Of a stretch of DNA of 64,000 nt, positions 19,524-30,051 are shown one piece after another. Source of the stretch: G965215055 sp965242685 (GTDB lineage Bacteria > Pseudomonadota > Gammaproteobacteria > UBA4575); NCBI GenBank assembly GCA_965242685.1, contig OZ251487.1, forward strand, positions 1,240,001 through 1,304,000, given 5' to 3'. A model generated the notes under the pieces. That model had not been told where the DNA came from. It was given only the letters and a program-made list of their open reading frames with translations, and did no database searches. The stretch's first letter is position 1. Each line of letters starts with the position of its first letter. The position numbers were made by a program, and so were the translations under genes.

Positions 19524-22500
19524 TCAAGCTCGGGGGGCGGATACCCGTATTGCCCTGTACTGCTTTATAGTAAAGCTACGCACGTCATCGGCAATCAGAT
19601 AAAAACAGGGCAATACGATCAGTATAAGCACCGTCGCAAAGATCAGGCCAAACCCAAGGCTTATCGCCATGGGCGACAGGAACAACGTCTGTCCGCTGGC
19701 AAAAAAGATCAATGGCGAAATACCGAGAAAAGTCGTCACGGTGGTCAGCATGATGGGACGAATGCGCACCCGCCCGGCGTCAACCAGCGCCTCAAAACAA
19801 CTCGCGCCTTGCGCCAGCCTTTTTTTGGCAAAGTCAATCAGTATTAGTGAATCATTGACGACGATTCCGGTGAGCGCCAGAAAGCCGATCATGGAAAGAA
19901 ATTGTAGGTTGTAGCCGAATAGCATGTGACCAAAAATTACGCCTACTATTGCAAACGGTATCGAGAGCATGATGACAAACGGATCCAGCAGAGACTTGAA
20001 CAGTGCGGCAAGAATGAAAAATATGATGACTAAAGCAATGATCAGCATGTTGCCAACGCTGTCAAAAGAATCCCTGGCTTCTTTTTTCTCGCCCAATTGC
20101 AACAAGGAGTAACCGGAGTACGCCGCCCCCAAGTTCTTGAATTCTTCGTCAACGAGGGCGTTGACCTCGATAGGCGTAATCATTTTTTCATCGGTTTCAG
20201 CGGTAACCAGTGCCAGGCGCTGCGAGTTGCGTCGCTGCACCGCCCCGAAACCGCGCACCAGTTGAATATCGGCGACTTCACCCAGATAAACCGTGCCACC
20301 GTTTTCAAGTGTAATGGGCAAGCGCTTTAGCCCCGCACCGTCTTCCCGTACGGAATCCGGATAAATAACGCGCACGGGATAGCGCTCCGATTTTAAGTTG
20401 ACTTGCATGACCTCCAGCCCCAAATATCCAATACGTACCGTGTCGGCAATCTGTGCCTGTGTCAGACCCAGTTTCCGACCGCGTGCGTTAATCGTGTACT
20501 GATACTCAAGCTTGCCCGCTTCCAGGTCTTGACGAACGTCTTTGACGCCGGGGATACGGCGCAAAAAGGTAACGACTTCACCAGAAAGAGAAAGTAATGT
20601 GTCAATATTTTTGCCTACGATGCCCACTTCGATGTCCGAACCCTGAGGCCCGCCTTGGGCACGTAAGATTGAAAACCGCTGGATGCCCGGAACCGCCGCT
20701 ACGCTGACGCGAATCTCGTCTATAATTTCTTCCGTGGTGCGGGTGCGTTCGCCGTCCGTTTTGAACCGCAGATTGACTACCGGACTGACGAACTTTTCTA
20801 TGATGCCCTTGGGCTTGGGTTTTTTGAGATCGACGACAAATTGGATGTAGTTGCTACCGAAACTGAAACGGTTGAAATCCAGAAGCATCACGCCGACATT
20901 GGTAAGCAGCGTATCAAGCTCTTGCTCTTGAAATACCTTGCTCATGCGCCGTTCAATCTCAACTGCAAGCTCGGTCGTATCTTCAATGCTGTAGGTGCTC
21001 GGTGCTTCAACGTTGACTAGAAACTGACCGGTCTCTATGTCGCTGAATTGGTTGTATGGCAGCCGCGTATAGGCAAAAACAAGCACCACGCTCAAGGCAC
21101 CGATCGCTGCCGTGGAGACCAGATAGCGATTACGTAATGCAAACCTTACCGCGACGATGTATTTGTCCAACAGAAACGCCCAGTTCACTACATTGCGCCT
21201 CTTACCGGCGGTGATGCGTAATATTTCGGCAGAATGCGACGGCAGTACGACAAATGCCTCCAGCAGTGAACCAACCAATGATGCCATGACGACGACTGGA
21301 ATCACTTCTATGAAAAGGCCCATGGTGCCGGTAATGCCAAACATGGGCAAAAAGGCGGCAATGGTAGTAAAGGTAGAGGCCATCACCGGCCAGAATACTT
21401 CATTGGCACCGCGTCGCGCCGCCGGTACGGCCTCCATGCCGTTTTCCATGTGTCGGTATACGTTTTCCGTCACGATGATCGCATCATCGACAATCATCCC
21501 CAATGCAATCAGAAACGCGAACATGGATACCATGTTTATGGTGTAACCAAGGTAGTGAATGGCAGTCACCGCTACCAAAAAAGATACCGGTATGCCCAAG
21601 GCGGTAATCAATGCAACACGAAAGTTTAGAAACAGATACAACGACAGTAAAACCAGCAACAGCCCGATTGCACCGGAAGATTTCAACGTATCCAACCTGG
21701 TTTTGACGTATTTCGACAAGTCGCTAAACAGACCTATCTTGATCCCTGCCGGCAGTTCTCTTTTTAATTGTGAAACGAACTCCCGGACGGCTTGCGAGAC
21801 TTCTATGGTGGAAGCACCGGCGGTTTTTGTGACGGTAAGGTTTACGGACGGCTTGCCATTGAAACGCCCTAGCGTTTTCGTCTCTTCCAGCCTCAGTGAA
21901 ACATTCGCCACTTCGCCAAGTTTGAGCTGACCACCGTTCGCCTTGCTGCGCAATGCGATATCTTCCACAATTTCAACGCTCGGGGCCACGCCCTTGCCGC
22001 GCAATAAGATTTCTCCTTCGGTAGCTTTCAGCGACCCGCCGGGTAAATCGCCCGCGTTATTACGCAATGCCGACGTGACCATGGCCAGGGAAACATTGCG
22101 CGCAGACATCGCATAAGGATCTACTTCTACCCATAGTTCCCATTCACGCTCGCCCGCAATACCCACACTGGCAACGCCATCAATCTGCCGAAGACGGCTT
22201 TTTATCTGTTTGGCGGTTGCAATCAACGTTCCCATGAAGGCATCACCGTAGACGCTTACACTGATCACAGGGAACCGCGTTTTCAACCGAGTAACGTCTG
22301 GTCGCTCGGCGTCTTCCGGCAAGTCTGTCATGGCATCAACCGTCGAACGGAGATCATTGACGAATTCGTCAACGTCAGTGTCGGGCTTGAGTTTGATGAT
22401 TATTTTTGACAACCCTTCATCGCTGGTGGACGTCATTACGTCAATATTGGCGAGTGAATCCAACTCTTCTTCAATGGGTATCGTGATTTGAGACTCAACT

Positions 22501-22673
22501 TCTTCGGGGGGCGCGCCTTCAAATTCCGTATTTATACGTACCTTGTCAATGTCAACCACCGGAAACATTTCCTGCGGCATACTTCGCCAGGAAATGACGC
22601 CCGTTACTATTACAAGCACCAGAAAGAGATTTACAACCAGAGGGTTTCTGAGCGAAAAATTAATGATGCCCAT
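19524..22673 (-). CDS. RND-family efflux transporter permease
   Basis: 1049 residues, the normal AcrB-type length. The N-terminal first helix (NPLVVNLFLVLVIVTGVISW) is followed by a large periplasmic loop, then helices including GMIVDDAIIVTEN with the two aspartates of the proton relay, and a repeated second half ending LTGIVVNDSLILIDFAKKR and PMAISLGFGLIFATVLILIV. It would be an inner-membrane drug/proton antiporter; the substrate is not evident, and it lacks marks of the metal-exporting CusA group. It lies 6 bases after its membrane fusion partner. No TolC-like gene is adjacent, so a shared outer-membrane channel is presumed. Confidence 0.93.
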   Translation of the reverse strand: MGIINFSLRNPLVVNLFLVLVIVTGVISWRSMPQEMFPVVDIDKVRINTEFEGAPPEEVESQITIPIEEELDSLANIDVMTSTSDEGLSKIIIKLKPDTDVDEFVNDLRSTVDAMTDLPEDAERPDVTRLKTRFPVISVSVYGDAFMGTLIATAKQIKSRLRQIDGVASVGIAGEREWELWVEVDPYAMSARNVSLAMVTSALRNNAGDLPGGSLKATEGEILLRGKGVAPSVEIVEDIALRSKANGGQLKLGEVANVSLRLEETKTLGRFNGKPSVNLTVTKTAGASTIEVSQAVREFVSQLKRELPAGIKIGLFSDLSKYVKTRLDTLKSSGAIGLLLVLLSLYLFLNFRVALITALGIPVSFLVAVTAIHYLGYTINMVSMFAFLIALGMIVDDAIIVTENVYRHMENGMEAVPAARRGANEVFWPVMASTFTTIAAFLPMFGITGTMGLFIEVIPVVVMASLVGSLLEAFVVLPSHSAEILRITAGKRRNVVNWAFLLDKYIVAVRFALRNRYLVSTAAIGALSVVLVFAYTRLPYNQFSDIETGQFLVNVEAPSTYSIEDTTELAVEIERRMSKVFQEQELDTLLTNVGVMLLDFNRFSFGSNYIQFVVDLKKPKPKGIIEKFVSPVVNLRFKTDGERTRTTEEIIDEIRVSVAAVPGIQRFSILRAQGGPQGSDIEVGIVGKNIDTLLSLSGEVVTFLRRIPGVKDVRQDLEAGKLEYQYTINARGRKLGLTQAQIADTVRIGYLGLEVMQVNLKSERYPVRVIYPDSVREDGAGLKRLPITLENGGTVYLGEVADIQLVRGFGAVQRRNSQRLALVTAETDEKMITPIEVNALVDEEFKNLGAAYSGYSLLQLGEKKEARDSFDSVGNMLIIALVIIFFILAALFKSLLDPFVIMLSIPFAIVGVIFGHMLFGYNLQFLSMIGFLALTGIVVNDSLILIDFAKKRLAQGASCFEALVDAGRVRIRPIMLTTVTTFLGISPLIFFASGQTLFLSPMAISLGFGLIFATVLILIVLPCFYLIADDVRSFTIKQYRAIRVSAPRA

Positions 22674-22679
22674 AAAGGT

Positions 22680-23873
22680 TTAAAGGTTGGCGACAACCTG
22701 CTGGCCATTTACAAGTCCCGATACGTCACGCGCAACGATGAGTTCCCCGGGTGCAGGCCCGGAAGATATTATATATTCACTGCCTACGCGCTGGCTGATA
22801 GCTATCGGTACTTGTCTTAAGTGCCCATCCTCAAACACATACACGTGACTCTCGTCTTCATGCGTTGCCACCGAAGAAACCGGTATGGTGATCGCGTCAC
22901 TCTGTGTTACCAGCGGCAATTCGGCACTTGCCAGCATCCCTGGTTGCACGTTTCCTTCTGGCAAGCGGATTCTCAAGGTGTGCGTGTTGGTAAATATGTC
23001 CGGATCCGGTTGCAGTGCGATTAATTTTCCATAAATAAGCTGAGTGCCCACATGAACTATGATCTCTTGACCAAGCACAAGTGCAGCGGCAACCCGGCTG
23101 CGCACGTCAAGCTGTAAATCTAGTGAACTAACATCAACAATTGTCGCAACGACTTCCGTAGCCGCTACATAGTCACCTACGTGTACTTTCACTTGGTTCA
23201 CATGACCCTTAAAAGGTGCAGACAATGTCGCCCGCTCCAAATTACGGCGGGCGACGTCACGACGCGACTTTTTCAACGCCAATCTGGTCTGCGCCGTAGC
23301 CACGTTGTATTGTAGCTCCGACACTGTTGAATCAAGCGACAGCACTTGCCGACGGGCAGCGTCCAGGTGAGATACGGACACCAGTGAGTCATGGCTAAGC
23401 TGTTCAAGACGCCGGACCTCCACCTGCTGCAAGGCCAGGTTATCTTTGGCCAATTCAAGCATACGCTGATCACGCCGTATGCCCGCCTGTTCAATGTGAT
23501 ATTGAGATTCAGCCTGAATAAATTGATCCCGTAAATCATCTTCATTCAGCCTTAACAGTGCCTGGCCGCCGGCAACGGACATACCAGGCTCGACCAGACG
23601 CTCCCTGACCCGGCCCTGCACCTCAAACTTCAACTGTGTAGTCCTGATCGGTTGCAAACGCCCGACCACCGTCTCCACGGGAGTTACGTCCTGTCGCTTT
23701 ATTTCCACCAATACCACTTTTAACGGTGGTAGATCTTCAAGCTTTGCCTCAGGCCCCTCATTCGTCCAAATCAATGCTATCACAAGCACCGCGGCGGCAA
23801 CTATGGTAATCAGGCTCCCTGCAAATTGGCGCTTGCTAAACCTACCCTTGTAATGACTTACGGACTCTGACAT
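22680..23873 (-). CDS. RND efflux membrane fusion protein (HlyD/AcrA family)
   Basis: 397 residues. A cytoplasmic tail and one anchor helix (SLITIVAAAVLVIALIW) precede a biotinyl-lipoyl-like half (LKFEVQGRVRERLVEPGMSVAGG), a long alpha-helical hairpin (about 115-200), the second lipoyl half (ATLSAPFKGHVNQVKVHVGDYV) and beta-barrel/membrane-proximal domains. It bridges the pump at 19,524-22,673 to an outer-membrane channel. First gene of a three-gene minus-strand unit, divergent from lptD across a 97-base AT-rich spacer. Confidence 0.92.
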   Translation of the reverse strand: MSESVSHYKGRFSKRQFAGSLITIVAAAVLVIALIWTNEGPEAKLEDLPPLKVVLVEIKRQDVTPVETVVGRLQPIRTTQLKFEVQGRVRERLVEPGMSVAGGQALLRLNEDDLRDQFIQAESQYHIEQAGIRRDQRMLELAKDNLALQQVEVRRLEQLSHDSLVSVSHLDAARRQVLSLDSTVSELQYNVATAQTRLALKKSRRDVARRNLERATLSAPFKGHVNQVKVHVGDYVAATEVVATIVDVSSLDLQLDVRSRVAAALVLGQEIIVHVGTQLIYGKLIALQPDPDIFTNTHTLRIRLPEGNVQPGMLASAELPLVTQSDAITIPVSSVATHEDESHVYVFEDGHLRQVPIAISQRVGSEYIISSGPAPGELIVARDVSGLVNGQQVVANL

Positions 23874-23970
23874 TCACTTTGCTCAAAAACTGTTACACTA
23901 TATAGAGATTGGAAAATGGTAAAAATGTTTAATCTCCCTCTCAGTCATTTCATTAATATTTTAATATATA

Positions 23971-26229
23971 GTGTTGAATAGGCCTTTAAGCAAGTTATAC
24001 GTATTCATTTTTGGGCTTGTTTGCTTAAGTGTACAAGCCTCTGATGAATCCTATGGCCTGTGCCGGGACGTACCAATCCGCCAGGCAGAGGCAGGTCAAC
24101 AAGCTGCCTCGACAAACGCTGATGCCCCGGTGGGGTTTACCGCTGATCGCATCAGGCGTGATGAAAGCGGTGTCATTACCCTGGAAGGTGCACCAAAGAT
24201 CACTCAGGGGGAAAAAACCGTTGCTGCAGACATACTGCGCTACGATGAGAGTAATGAAAAAATATATGCCAGCGGCAACGTTCGCGCCGAAGACGGACAA
24301 CTAGTCATTAACAGCCCGGAAGCCGAGCTTCACCTCAATACAAATTACACCAGAACAGGCAAGGCAATCTATCAATACAAACCTCTGCACGCACGCGGCA
24401 AGGCTGACAGTATCGAGCAAACGGCCGTGGGCATTACACGCCTTGAAAATGCAACGTATACCACCTGCGACGAAGGGGATCGTTTCTGGGTATTATCCGC
24501 AAGCGAAGTTGAACTGGACAAGGCTTCAGGAGAAGGAACGGGCAAACACGTGGTAGTAAAACTTAAGGATGCTCCAATTTTTTATACCCCATGGATACGA
24601 TTTCCTATTGATGATCGACGTAAATCCGGCTTTTTAACCCCCACGATCGGTGACTCCAGCGACTCGGGGTTTGAGCTTGAAGCACCATGGTACTGGAATA
24701 TTGCACCGCATCGTGACGCCGTCCTGACACCACGATTAATGACCAGCCGCGGATTGCAAATGAAATCACGGTTTCGCTATCTAAATGAAAAAAGCTTCGG
24801 TCAGTTCGGGACTGAATACTTGGACGACCGCAAGTTTAACGACGATCGTTATCTGGTCTTCTTCGAGCATCAGGACAACCCAACATCCAGAATAAAACTG
24901 AACTTTTTATACAACAAAGTTTCCGATCAAAACTATTTTGAAGATCTTGGAAATGGGTTGGGTCTTACCAGTACGCAGCATGTAGAACGACATGGTGAAC
25001 TGCATTACTTCGGAAAACATTGGCGATTCCTGACACGCACACAAAGTTTTCAGGTTGTCGACGAAAGTACCACTGGCAAACCACTTAAACGCCTGCCACA
25101 GATCAGACTTGACGGCAATTACTCCAATCTCCCCGGGGGATTTGACTTCAGCACTGAAAACGAATGGGTCAGCTTTGAGTATGATGGGGACGACCGTATT
25201 GATAGCTCGTCAGGTGTCCGCCCCTCCAAGAAAACGGATGGAAACCGTCTACATCTCGGTATTGAACTACAACGTCCATTTGAAAGCACCGCCTACTTTG
25301 TGCGACCCGGTATACGGCTTACACACACCGAGTATGATTTAAATCGCGATAGTAATGATGACACAGAGGACAAACCTTCTCGCAGTGTGCCTAGCGCCTA
25401 TCTGGACGCCGGTTTGAGGTTTGAGCGGAATCTGAAAAAGTTTCGATATATCCAGACCCTGGAGCCCCGAGTATATTATTTACATACCCCTTTTCGTGAT
25501 CAAAGCGATATCCCGATTTTTGATACCAGCCAGCATGAATTCAGCTTCGATCAGCTGTTTCGCAATGACCGCTTCAGCGGCAATGATCGCATAGGTGATG
25601 CAGACCAATTAAGCGTAGGGGTTACTACACGTGTACTGAACACATACGACGGCACGGAAAAATTGCAGGCCAACATTGGTCGTATCTTTTATTTCAGGAA
25701 CCGTAAAGTGGCACTCTCCAACGAACCGGTAGAACGAGAACAATCCTCGGAAATTGTCGCGAACCTCAAAATCGGGCTAAATGATCGCTTACAAGCGATG
25801 GCTTCTGTCTTTTGGGATACGCACGATAATCAAACGGAAAAAAGTTCATTTCGATTCCAATACAACGCTGAAAACGGCTTCGTCTTTAACATGACATACC
25901 GATATCGACACAAAGACCTGGAACAATCCGATATATCCATGGTATTACCTATTAACGATCAGTGGCGTACCGTAATGCGTTGGAACTATGATATTGAAGA
26001 AAGCAGGAACTTGGAGCTGTTGGCGGGTATCGAATATAATACCTGCTGCTGGAAGGCCCGCCTGATGGGTCGTCGTTACAATCAAAATGCTGACGAGGAC
26101 TATAACAACAGCATAGAATTACAGCTCGTTCTGAAAGGCTTGACAAGGATCGGCTCACCGATTGGTGAATTACTTGAACGCAACATACGCGGCTACGATG
26201 ATCGAGACGATGCGCACCTGCTGCAATAA
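23971..26229 (+). CDS. lptD: LPS-assembly outer-membrane protein LptD
   Basis: Beta-barrel that inserts lipopolysaccharide into the outer leaflet with LptE. 752 residues. Start is GTG at 23971 or TTG at 23974; neither has a strong ribosome binding site. Signal peptide ends near A23 (SVQA). An OstA-like jellyroll (about 55-170) precedes the barrel. The four disulfide cysteines are all present: C31 just after the signal, one in TTCDEGD, and the C-terminal pair in NTCCWKARL, so oxidative maturation should work. SPFR-type barrel blocks such as GDSSDSGFELEAPWYWNI are seen. First gene of the lptD-surA-pdxA-rsmA-apaG-apaH order known from enteric bacteria. Confidence 0.96.
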   Translation: MLNRPLSKLYVFIFGLVCLSVQASDESYGLCRDVPIRQAEAGQQAASTNADAPVGFTADRIRRDESGVITLEGAPKITQGEKTVAADILRYDESNEKIYASGNVRAEDGQLVINSPEAELHLNTNYTRTGKAIYQYKPLHARGKADSIEQTAVGITRLENATYTTCDEGDRFWVLSASEVELDKASGEGTGKHVVVKLKDAPIFYTPWIRFPIDDRRKSGFLTPTIGDSSDSGFELEAPWYWNIAPHRDAVLTPRLMTSRGLQMKSRFRYLNEKSFGQFGTEYLDDRKFNDDRYLVFFEHQDNPTSRIKLNFLYNKVSDQNYFEDLGNGLGLTSTQHVERHGELHYFGKHWRFLTRTQSFQVVDESTTGKPLKRLPQIRLDGNYSNLPGGFDFSTENEWVSFEYDGDDRIDSSSGVRPSKKTDGNRLHLGIELQRPFESTAYFVRPGIRLTHTEYDLNRDSNDDTEDKPSRSVPSAYLDAGLRFERNLKKFRYIQTLEPRVYYLHTPFRDQSDIPIFDTSQHEFSFDQLFRNDRFSGNDRIGDADQLSVGVTTRVLNTYDGTEKLQANIGRIFYFRNRKVALSNEPVEREQSSEIVANLKIGLNDRLQAMASVFWDTHDNQTEKSSFRFQYNAENGFVFNMTYRYRHKDLEQSDISMVLPINDQWRTVMRWNYDIEESRNLELLAGIEYNTCCWKARLMGRRYNQNADEDYNNSIELQLVLKGLTRIGSPIGELLERNIRGYDDRDDAHLLQ

Positions 26230-26230
26230 C

Positions 26231-27538
26231 ATGTCAATACGAAAGCCTTTGCACGTCGCCTTCATACTGTGCGTGGCGTGGATAACCACTCTCCCAACAA
26301 TCGTGAGCGCAAAGCTGCTTGATCGAGTCGTGGCAGTAGTGGAAGAAGATGTAATAACGGAAAGCGAACTGAAGCATCGTGTCCTGGTTTTAGTACGACA
26401 GTTTGAAAACAACCGTAGTGCCCTACCTCCTCAAGACGTGCTTACCAGACAAATCCTGCAACGCCTGATAATAGAACGGCTACAACTACAACTAGCGGAA
26501 CGCCGAGGCATTCAGATAGACGATTTAAGCCTTGACCAGGCCATGCGTAATCTGGCCGGGCGTAATAACCTTACACTAAAACAATTCCACGATGCCTTAG
26601 TACAACAGGGGCTTGATTACGCAACTTTTAGAGAACAGATGCGCGACGAAATGGCTATAGAACAATTACGCAGACGTACGGTTGACCAAGACATCCAGGT
26701 GACGGAAAGTGAAATTGAAAAGCTGGTCTCCGGATCGGAAAAGAGCTTGCTTGACAAGGAGTACGAATATCACATCGCACATATATTGATTGCTGTTCCT
26801 GAAAGCCCGGCCCCCGAACAAATTGAAAAATCGAGGAAACGCGCTCTGTTGGTACATGAACGAGCAGTTTCCAACAACAATTTTGCACAAATTGCCATTG
26901 CAGCTTCCGACGCACAAGATGCACTACAAGGAGGAGACCTTGGCTGGCGTAACAAAGCTCAACTACCGACAATGTTCTTACAACAAGCAAAAGATATGCT
27001 GCCCGGAGACGTGAGCAAAATCGCCCAGAGCCCTGTCGGATTTCATATTTTCAAGCTGCTGGACAAACGTGAAATAAAAGCCGCGATGGTCAACCAGGTT
27101 CTATGCCGACACATACTACTACATACCAACGTGCTACTGGACGATGCTGCGACAGAAACAAAGCTAAAAGAACTCAAAGCCAGGATTGAACAAGGTGAAG
27201 ACTTTGGCAAGCTGGCACGAGAATACTCCGATGATACCAACAGTGCCGTGAACGGCGGGAAATTGAATTGGTCAATTTCAAGCAATTACGTACCCGCCTT
27301 TCAAGAAGTCGTTGATAACCTGGAAACGGGCCAGATCAGCGAGCCCTTCAAAAGCCAATACGGCTGGCATATCGTGGAACTACTTGACACTCGAAGATAC
27401 GACAATACTCAGGAAGCTACGCATGCGGCAGCCAGAGACCAGATCAGACAACGAAAAATTGAAGAAAAAACTGAACTGTGGCTAAGACAGCTTCGTGATG
27501 AAAGCTACGTTGAAAATCGGCTTTACCTCTTCGACTAG
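26231..27538 (+). CDS. surA: periplasmic chaperone and peptidyl-prolyl isomerase SurA
   Basis: 435 residues from the ATG at 26231, one base after the lptD stop; the frame is open further upstream but that part lies in lptD. Signal peptide ends near IVSA. The SurA N-domain (LLDRVVAVVEEDVITESEL) is followed by two parvulin domains, one starting YHIAHILIAVPE with GGDLGW, the other CRHILLHTN with EYSDDTNSAVNGGKLNW and GWHIVELLDTR. It escorts outer-membrane proteins, including LptD, to the Bam complex. Confidence 0.95.
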   Translation: MSIRKPLHVAFILCVAWITTLPTIVSAKLLDRVVAVVEEDVITESELKHRVLVLVRQFENNRSALPPQDVLTRQILQRLIIERLQLQLAERRGIQIDDLSLDQAMRNLAGRNNLTLKQFHDALVQQGLDYATFREQMRDEMAIEQLRRRTVDQDIQVTESEIEKLVSGSEKSLLDKEYEYHIAHILIAVPESPAPEQIEKSRKRALLVHERAVSNNNFAQIAIAASDAQDALQGGDLGWRNKAQLPTMFLQQAKDMLPGDVSKIAQSPVGFHIFKLLDKREIKAAMVNQVLCRHILLHTNVLLDDAATETKLKELKARIEQGEDFGKLAREYSDDTNSAVNGGKLNWSISSNYVPAFQEVVDNLETGQISEPFKSQYGWHIVELLDTRRYDNTQEATHAAARDQIRQRKIEEKTELWLRQLRDESYVENRLYLFD

Positions 27539-27606
27539 GCTTCATTCACTACCAATGCCGCCAGATCGTTCTCGGAATTATTTCCGTTCCGGCTGATACC
27601 GCCTGC

Positions 27607-28617
27607 ATGCAGCGCCTGAAACGAATTATCGCCGTCACGGCGGGCGAACCCGCGGGCATAGGCCCTGAATTGGTACTGAAACTTGCCCGCCTGGCCTTGC
27701 CTTTCGAAATCGTGGCAGTGGCAGATGCCACGTTGCTTGGACAGCTTGCTGACAAACTGGAAGTGGACATACGGTTTGATGACTTTGATTCCCGCACAAC
27801 CAGTCTGACTCATACCCCCGGCCAATTGAACGTCTTAGACGTACCGGTTACAAGCCCGGCAATCTGGGGAAAACCTGACGCTAAAAATTCCAGTTACGTG
27901 ATCGAAACGCTGAACACTGCGATTGAACTGGTTAAAAACGATGTTTGCCAAGCACTCACAACCGGTCCCGTACAAAAAAGCACTATCAACGAGGCAAGCA
28001 TTCCTTTTTTGGGGCATACCGAGTTTATCGCCGAAAAGACAGGAGGGCATCCCGTTATGCTGCTGACAAATGAAGCCTTCAAGGAAAAATCGCAGCAAAA
28101 GCTCAGGATTGCCCTGGTCACGACTCACGTAGCCATCTCCCAGCTCGCGACGCGGGTCACGGCGCGACAAATAGAACGCGTGCTGTGCGTGCTACACCGA
28201 GAACTGATTCGGCTTTTCAATATCTCCGACCCACACATTGCCGTTTGCGGATTAAATCCACACGCCGGTGAAGGTGGTCATCTCGGTACTGAAGAAATAG
28301 AACTGATTTGTCCGCTACTTGAAAAACTGCGCAACGACAACATGAAACTGGACGGGCCGATCCCTGCAGACACTGCCTTCACTCCGAGAAAATTGGCCGG
28401 GAAAGACGCGGTGGTTGCAATGTATCATGATCAAGGCCTGCCCGTGATTAAACACTCGGGATTTGGTAACGTTGTCAACGTAACGCTGGGCTTACCGATC
28501 ATACGTACTTCAGTAGACCACGGCACGGCACTGGATATCGCCGGGCGCGGCGTTGCAAATGCAGGCAGCCTGCATGCCGCAACATCGCTGGCGGCACAAC
28601 TGGCCAACAACACTTGA
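27607..28617 (+). CDS. pdxA: 4-hydroxythreonine-4-phosphate dehydrogenase PdxA
   Basis: NAD-dependent step of the DXP-dependent vitamin B6 pathway. 336 residues. Family marks: TAGEPAGIGPELVLKL at the N-terminus; metal/substrate histidines in FLGHTEFIA, NPHAGEGGHLGTEE and YHDQGLPVIKH; SVDHGTALDIAGRG near the end. It starts 68 bases after surA in the expected order. Confidence 0.96.
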   Translation: MQRLKRIIAVTAGEPAGIGPELVLKLARLALPFEIVAVADATLLGQLADKLEVDIRFDDFDSRTTSLTHTPGQLNVLDVPVTSPAIWGKPDAKNSSYVIETLNTAIELVKNDVCQALTTGPVQKSTINEASIPFLGHTEFIAEKTGGHPVMLLTNEAFKEKSQQKLRIALVTTHVAISQLATRVTARQIERVLCVLHRELIRLFNISDPHIAVCGLNPHAGEGGHLGTEEIELICPLLEKLRNDNMKLDGPIPADTAFTPRKLAGKDAVVAMYHDQGLPVIKHSGFGNVVNVTLGLPIIRTSVDHGTALDIAGRGVANAGSLHAATSLAAQLANNT

Positions 28618-28639
28618 TTACGAGCCAAAGGTCCTTACA

Positions 28640-29194
28640 TTGAAAATAAAAGCCGGGAAAGCTTTTCTCATCCTTCAACTGACCTGTCTTACGGCGGTGC
28701 TGTATGCAGCAGACATGGAAGAACGCGCCTTCACCCTAACCAGCACTGACAGGTTCGACCTGATTGACGGCGGCAATGTGCGGTTTCAATTACTCAACGA
28801 CACGGTACGCACCCTGGAAACTATCAACCAAGCATCGTCCTTGGGCGTCACTCATATTGGACGAATGCACCTTAAAGAAAACGTTACGGCACTTTCGGCA
28901 TTACGCGGGATCGCCGACCAAGTCTCCAGAGAACTGAACATGAACTTTGCCGTCATCGCCGACTCAAGCACTTCCAAGGCCCTACGGGAAAGTGAATTAC
29001 TGCTGCTTTATCACCCTGACGTTACGCTTACGCTTGCACTGATCAAATCCGACCAACAAGACCATTATGAAATAATATGCACCTATGCGCTGAGAGAAAA
29101 AGAACCTCCTGCATCATCCACGGACGATGAGGCAACCACTGAAAACAGGCAATCTACCAAGACTTCCTCACTGCCTGCGCAACCCGAAGAGTGA
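28640..29194 (+). CDS. unrecognised exported protein between pdxA and rsmA
   Basis: 184 residues from a TTG at 28640 with AAAGG about 7 bases upstream; the longer frame starts inside pdxA. The first 25 residues look like a signal peptide (hydrophobic FLILQLTCLTAVLYAA). The mature part is mixed alpha/beta with no cysteines except one (EIICTYAL), and a low-complexity acidic/serine-threonine tail (SSTDDEATTENRQ). No motif is familiar. Spacing (22 and 17 bases to its neighbours) makes it an operon member, an insertion relative to the usual pdxA-rsmA adjacency. Envelope location is the only inference. Confidence 0.7.
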   Translation: MKIKAGKAFLILQLTCLTAVLYAADMEERAFTLTSTDRFDLIDGGNVRFQLLNDTVRTLETINQASSLGVTHIGRMHLKENVTALSALRGIADQVSRELNMNFAVIADSSTSKALRESELLLLYHPDVTLTLALIKSDQQDHYEIICTYALREKEPPASSTDDEATTENRQSTKTSSLPAQPEE

Positions 29195-29211
29195 CGCCCA
29201 CGTAGAACGCC

Positions 29212-30051
29212 ATGCCACTATCGGACTCTGAAACAGGGATAAATGGAGCCTCTACAGGTCAAAAACTTTGTAAACGATTCGGACAACATCTGCTGACCGA
29301 CAAGAACATGATCGCCAACATCGTGCAGGCAATCAATCCTTTTTCACAACAAACGTTGTGCGAAATAGGGCCCGGGCTCGGTGCAATCACTTTGCCTTTG
29401 CTAGAAAAAAGGTGCACCTTGCATGCACTAGAAATTGACCGTTACCTCAGCGAGGCACTATCGAAAAAATGCTGGAGCGCAACGAGCTTCACGTTGCATC
29501 AAGTTGACGCGCTACGCTTTGATTTCAATGCTATCGGTAGTCCGAGCCGGCCTATCCGGCTAGTCGGCAATCTCCCTTATAACATCTCTACTCCGCTGCT
29601 GTTTCACTTGCTGTCGTTTCCCAAAATCTTTGTAGACATGCATTTCATGCTACAAAAAGAAGTGGCCGAACGCATCACCGCGGCACCCGGCGAATCAGGA
29701 TACAGTCGCCTTAGCGTCATGGTACAAAGCTACTACAAAACCGAACGTTTATTTGATGTCATGCCACAAATGTTTGCACCGCCACCCAAAGTAACGTCCA
29801 GTTTCATGTGCCTGATACCCCGCGACGCTCGCAGATCAACCATCATTGACCCGCTGTTGTTCAGCAAAATCGTTAAAACCGCATTTCGGCAACGACGCAA
29901 AACCATTAAGAACAGCCTTGCCTCGGTTGCTTCCACAAGCCAGCTGCACAGAGCCTTGATTGACCCGAGCCAACGTCCACAGGAAATCTCCATACTTCAA
30001 TACATCAGACTTGCAAATCAGATATCTGCCTGCCCCCCCACCGACCTATAG
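29212..30051 (+). CDS. rsmA: 16S rRNA dimethyladenosine transferase RsmA/KsgA
   Basis: Dimethylates the two adjacent adenosines in the 3-prime hairpin of 16S rRNA during 30S maturation. 279 residues. KRFGQHLLTDKNMI is the N-terminal signature; SAM motif I is CEIGPGLGAIT; the catalytic motif NLPYNIS is near residue 121; FAPPPKVTSSF and AFRQRRKTIKNSL mark the C-terminal domain. Confidence 0.97.
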   Translation: MPLSDSETGINGASTGQKLCKRFGQHLLTDKNMIANIVQAINPFSQQTLCEIGPGLGAITLPLLEKRCTLHALEIDRYLSEALSKKCWSATSFTLHQVDALRFDFNAIGSPSRPIRLVGNLPYNISTPLLFHLLSFPKIFVDMHFMLQKEVAERITAAPGESGYSRLSVMVQSYYKTERLFDVMPQMFAPPPKVTSSFMCLIPRDARRSTIIDPLLFSKIVKTAFRQRRKTIKNSLASVASTSQLHRALIDPSQRPQEISILQYIRLANQISACPPTDL

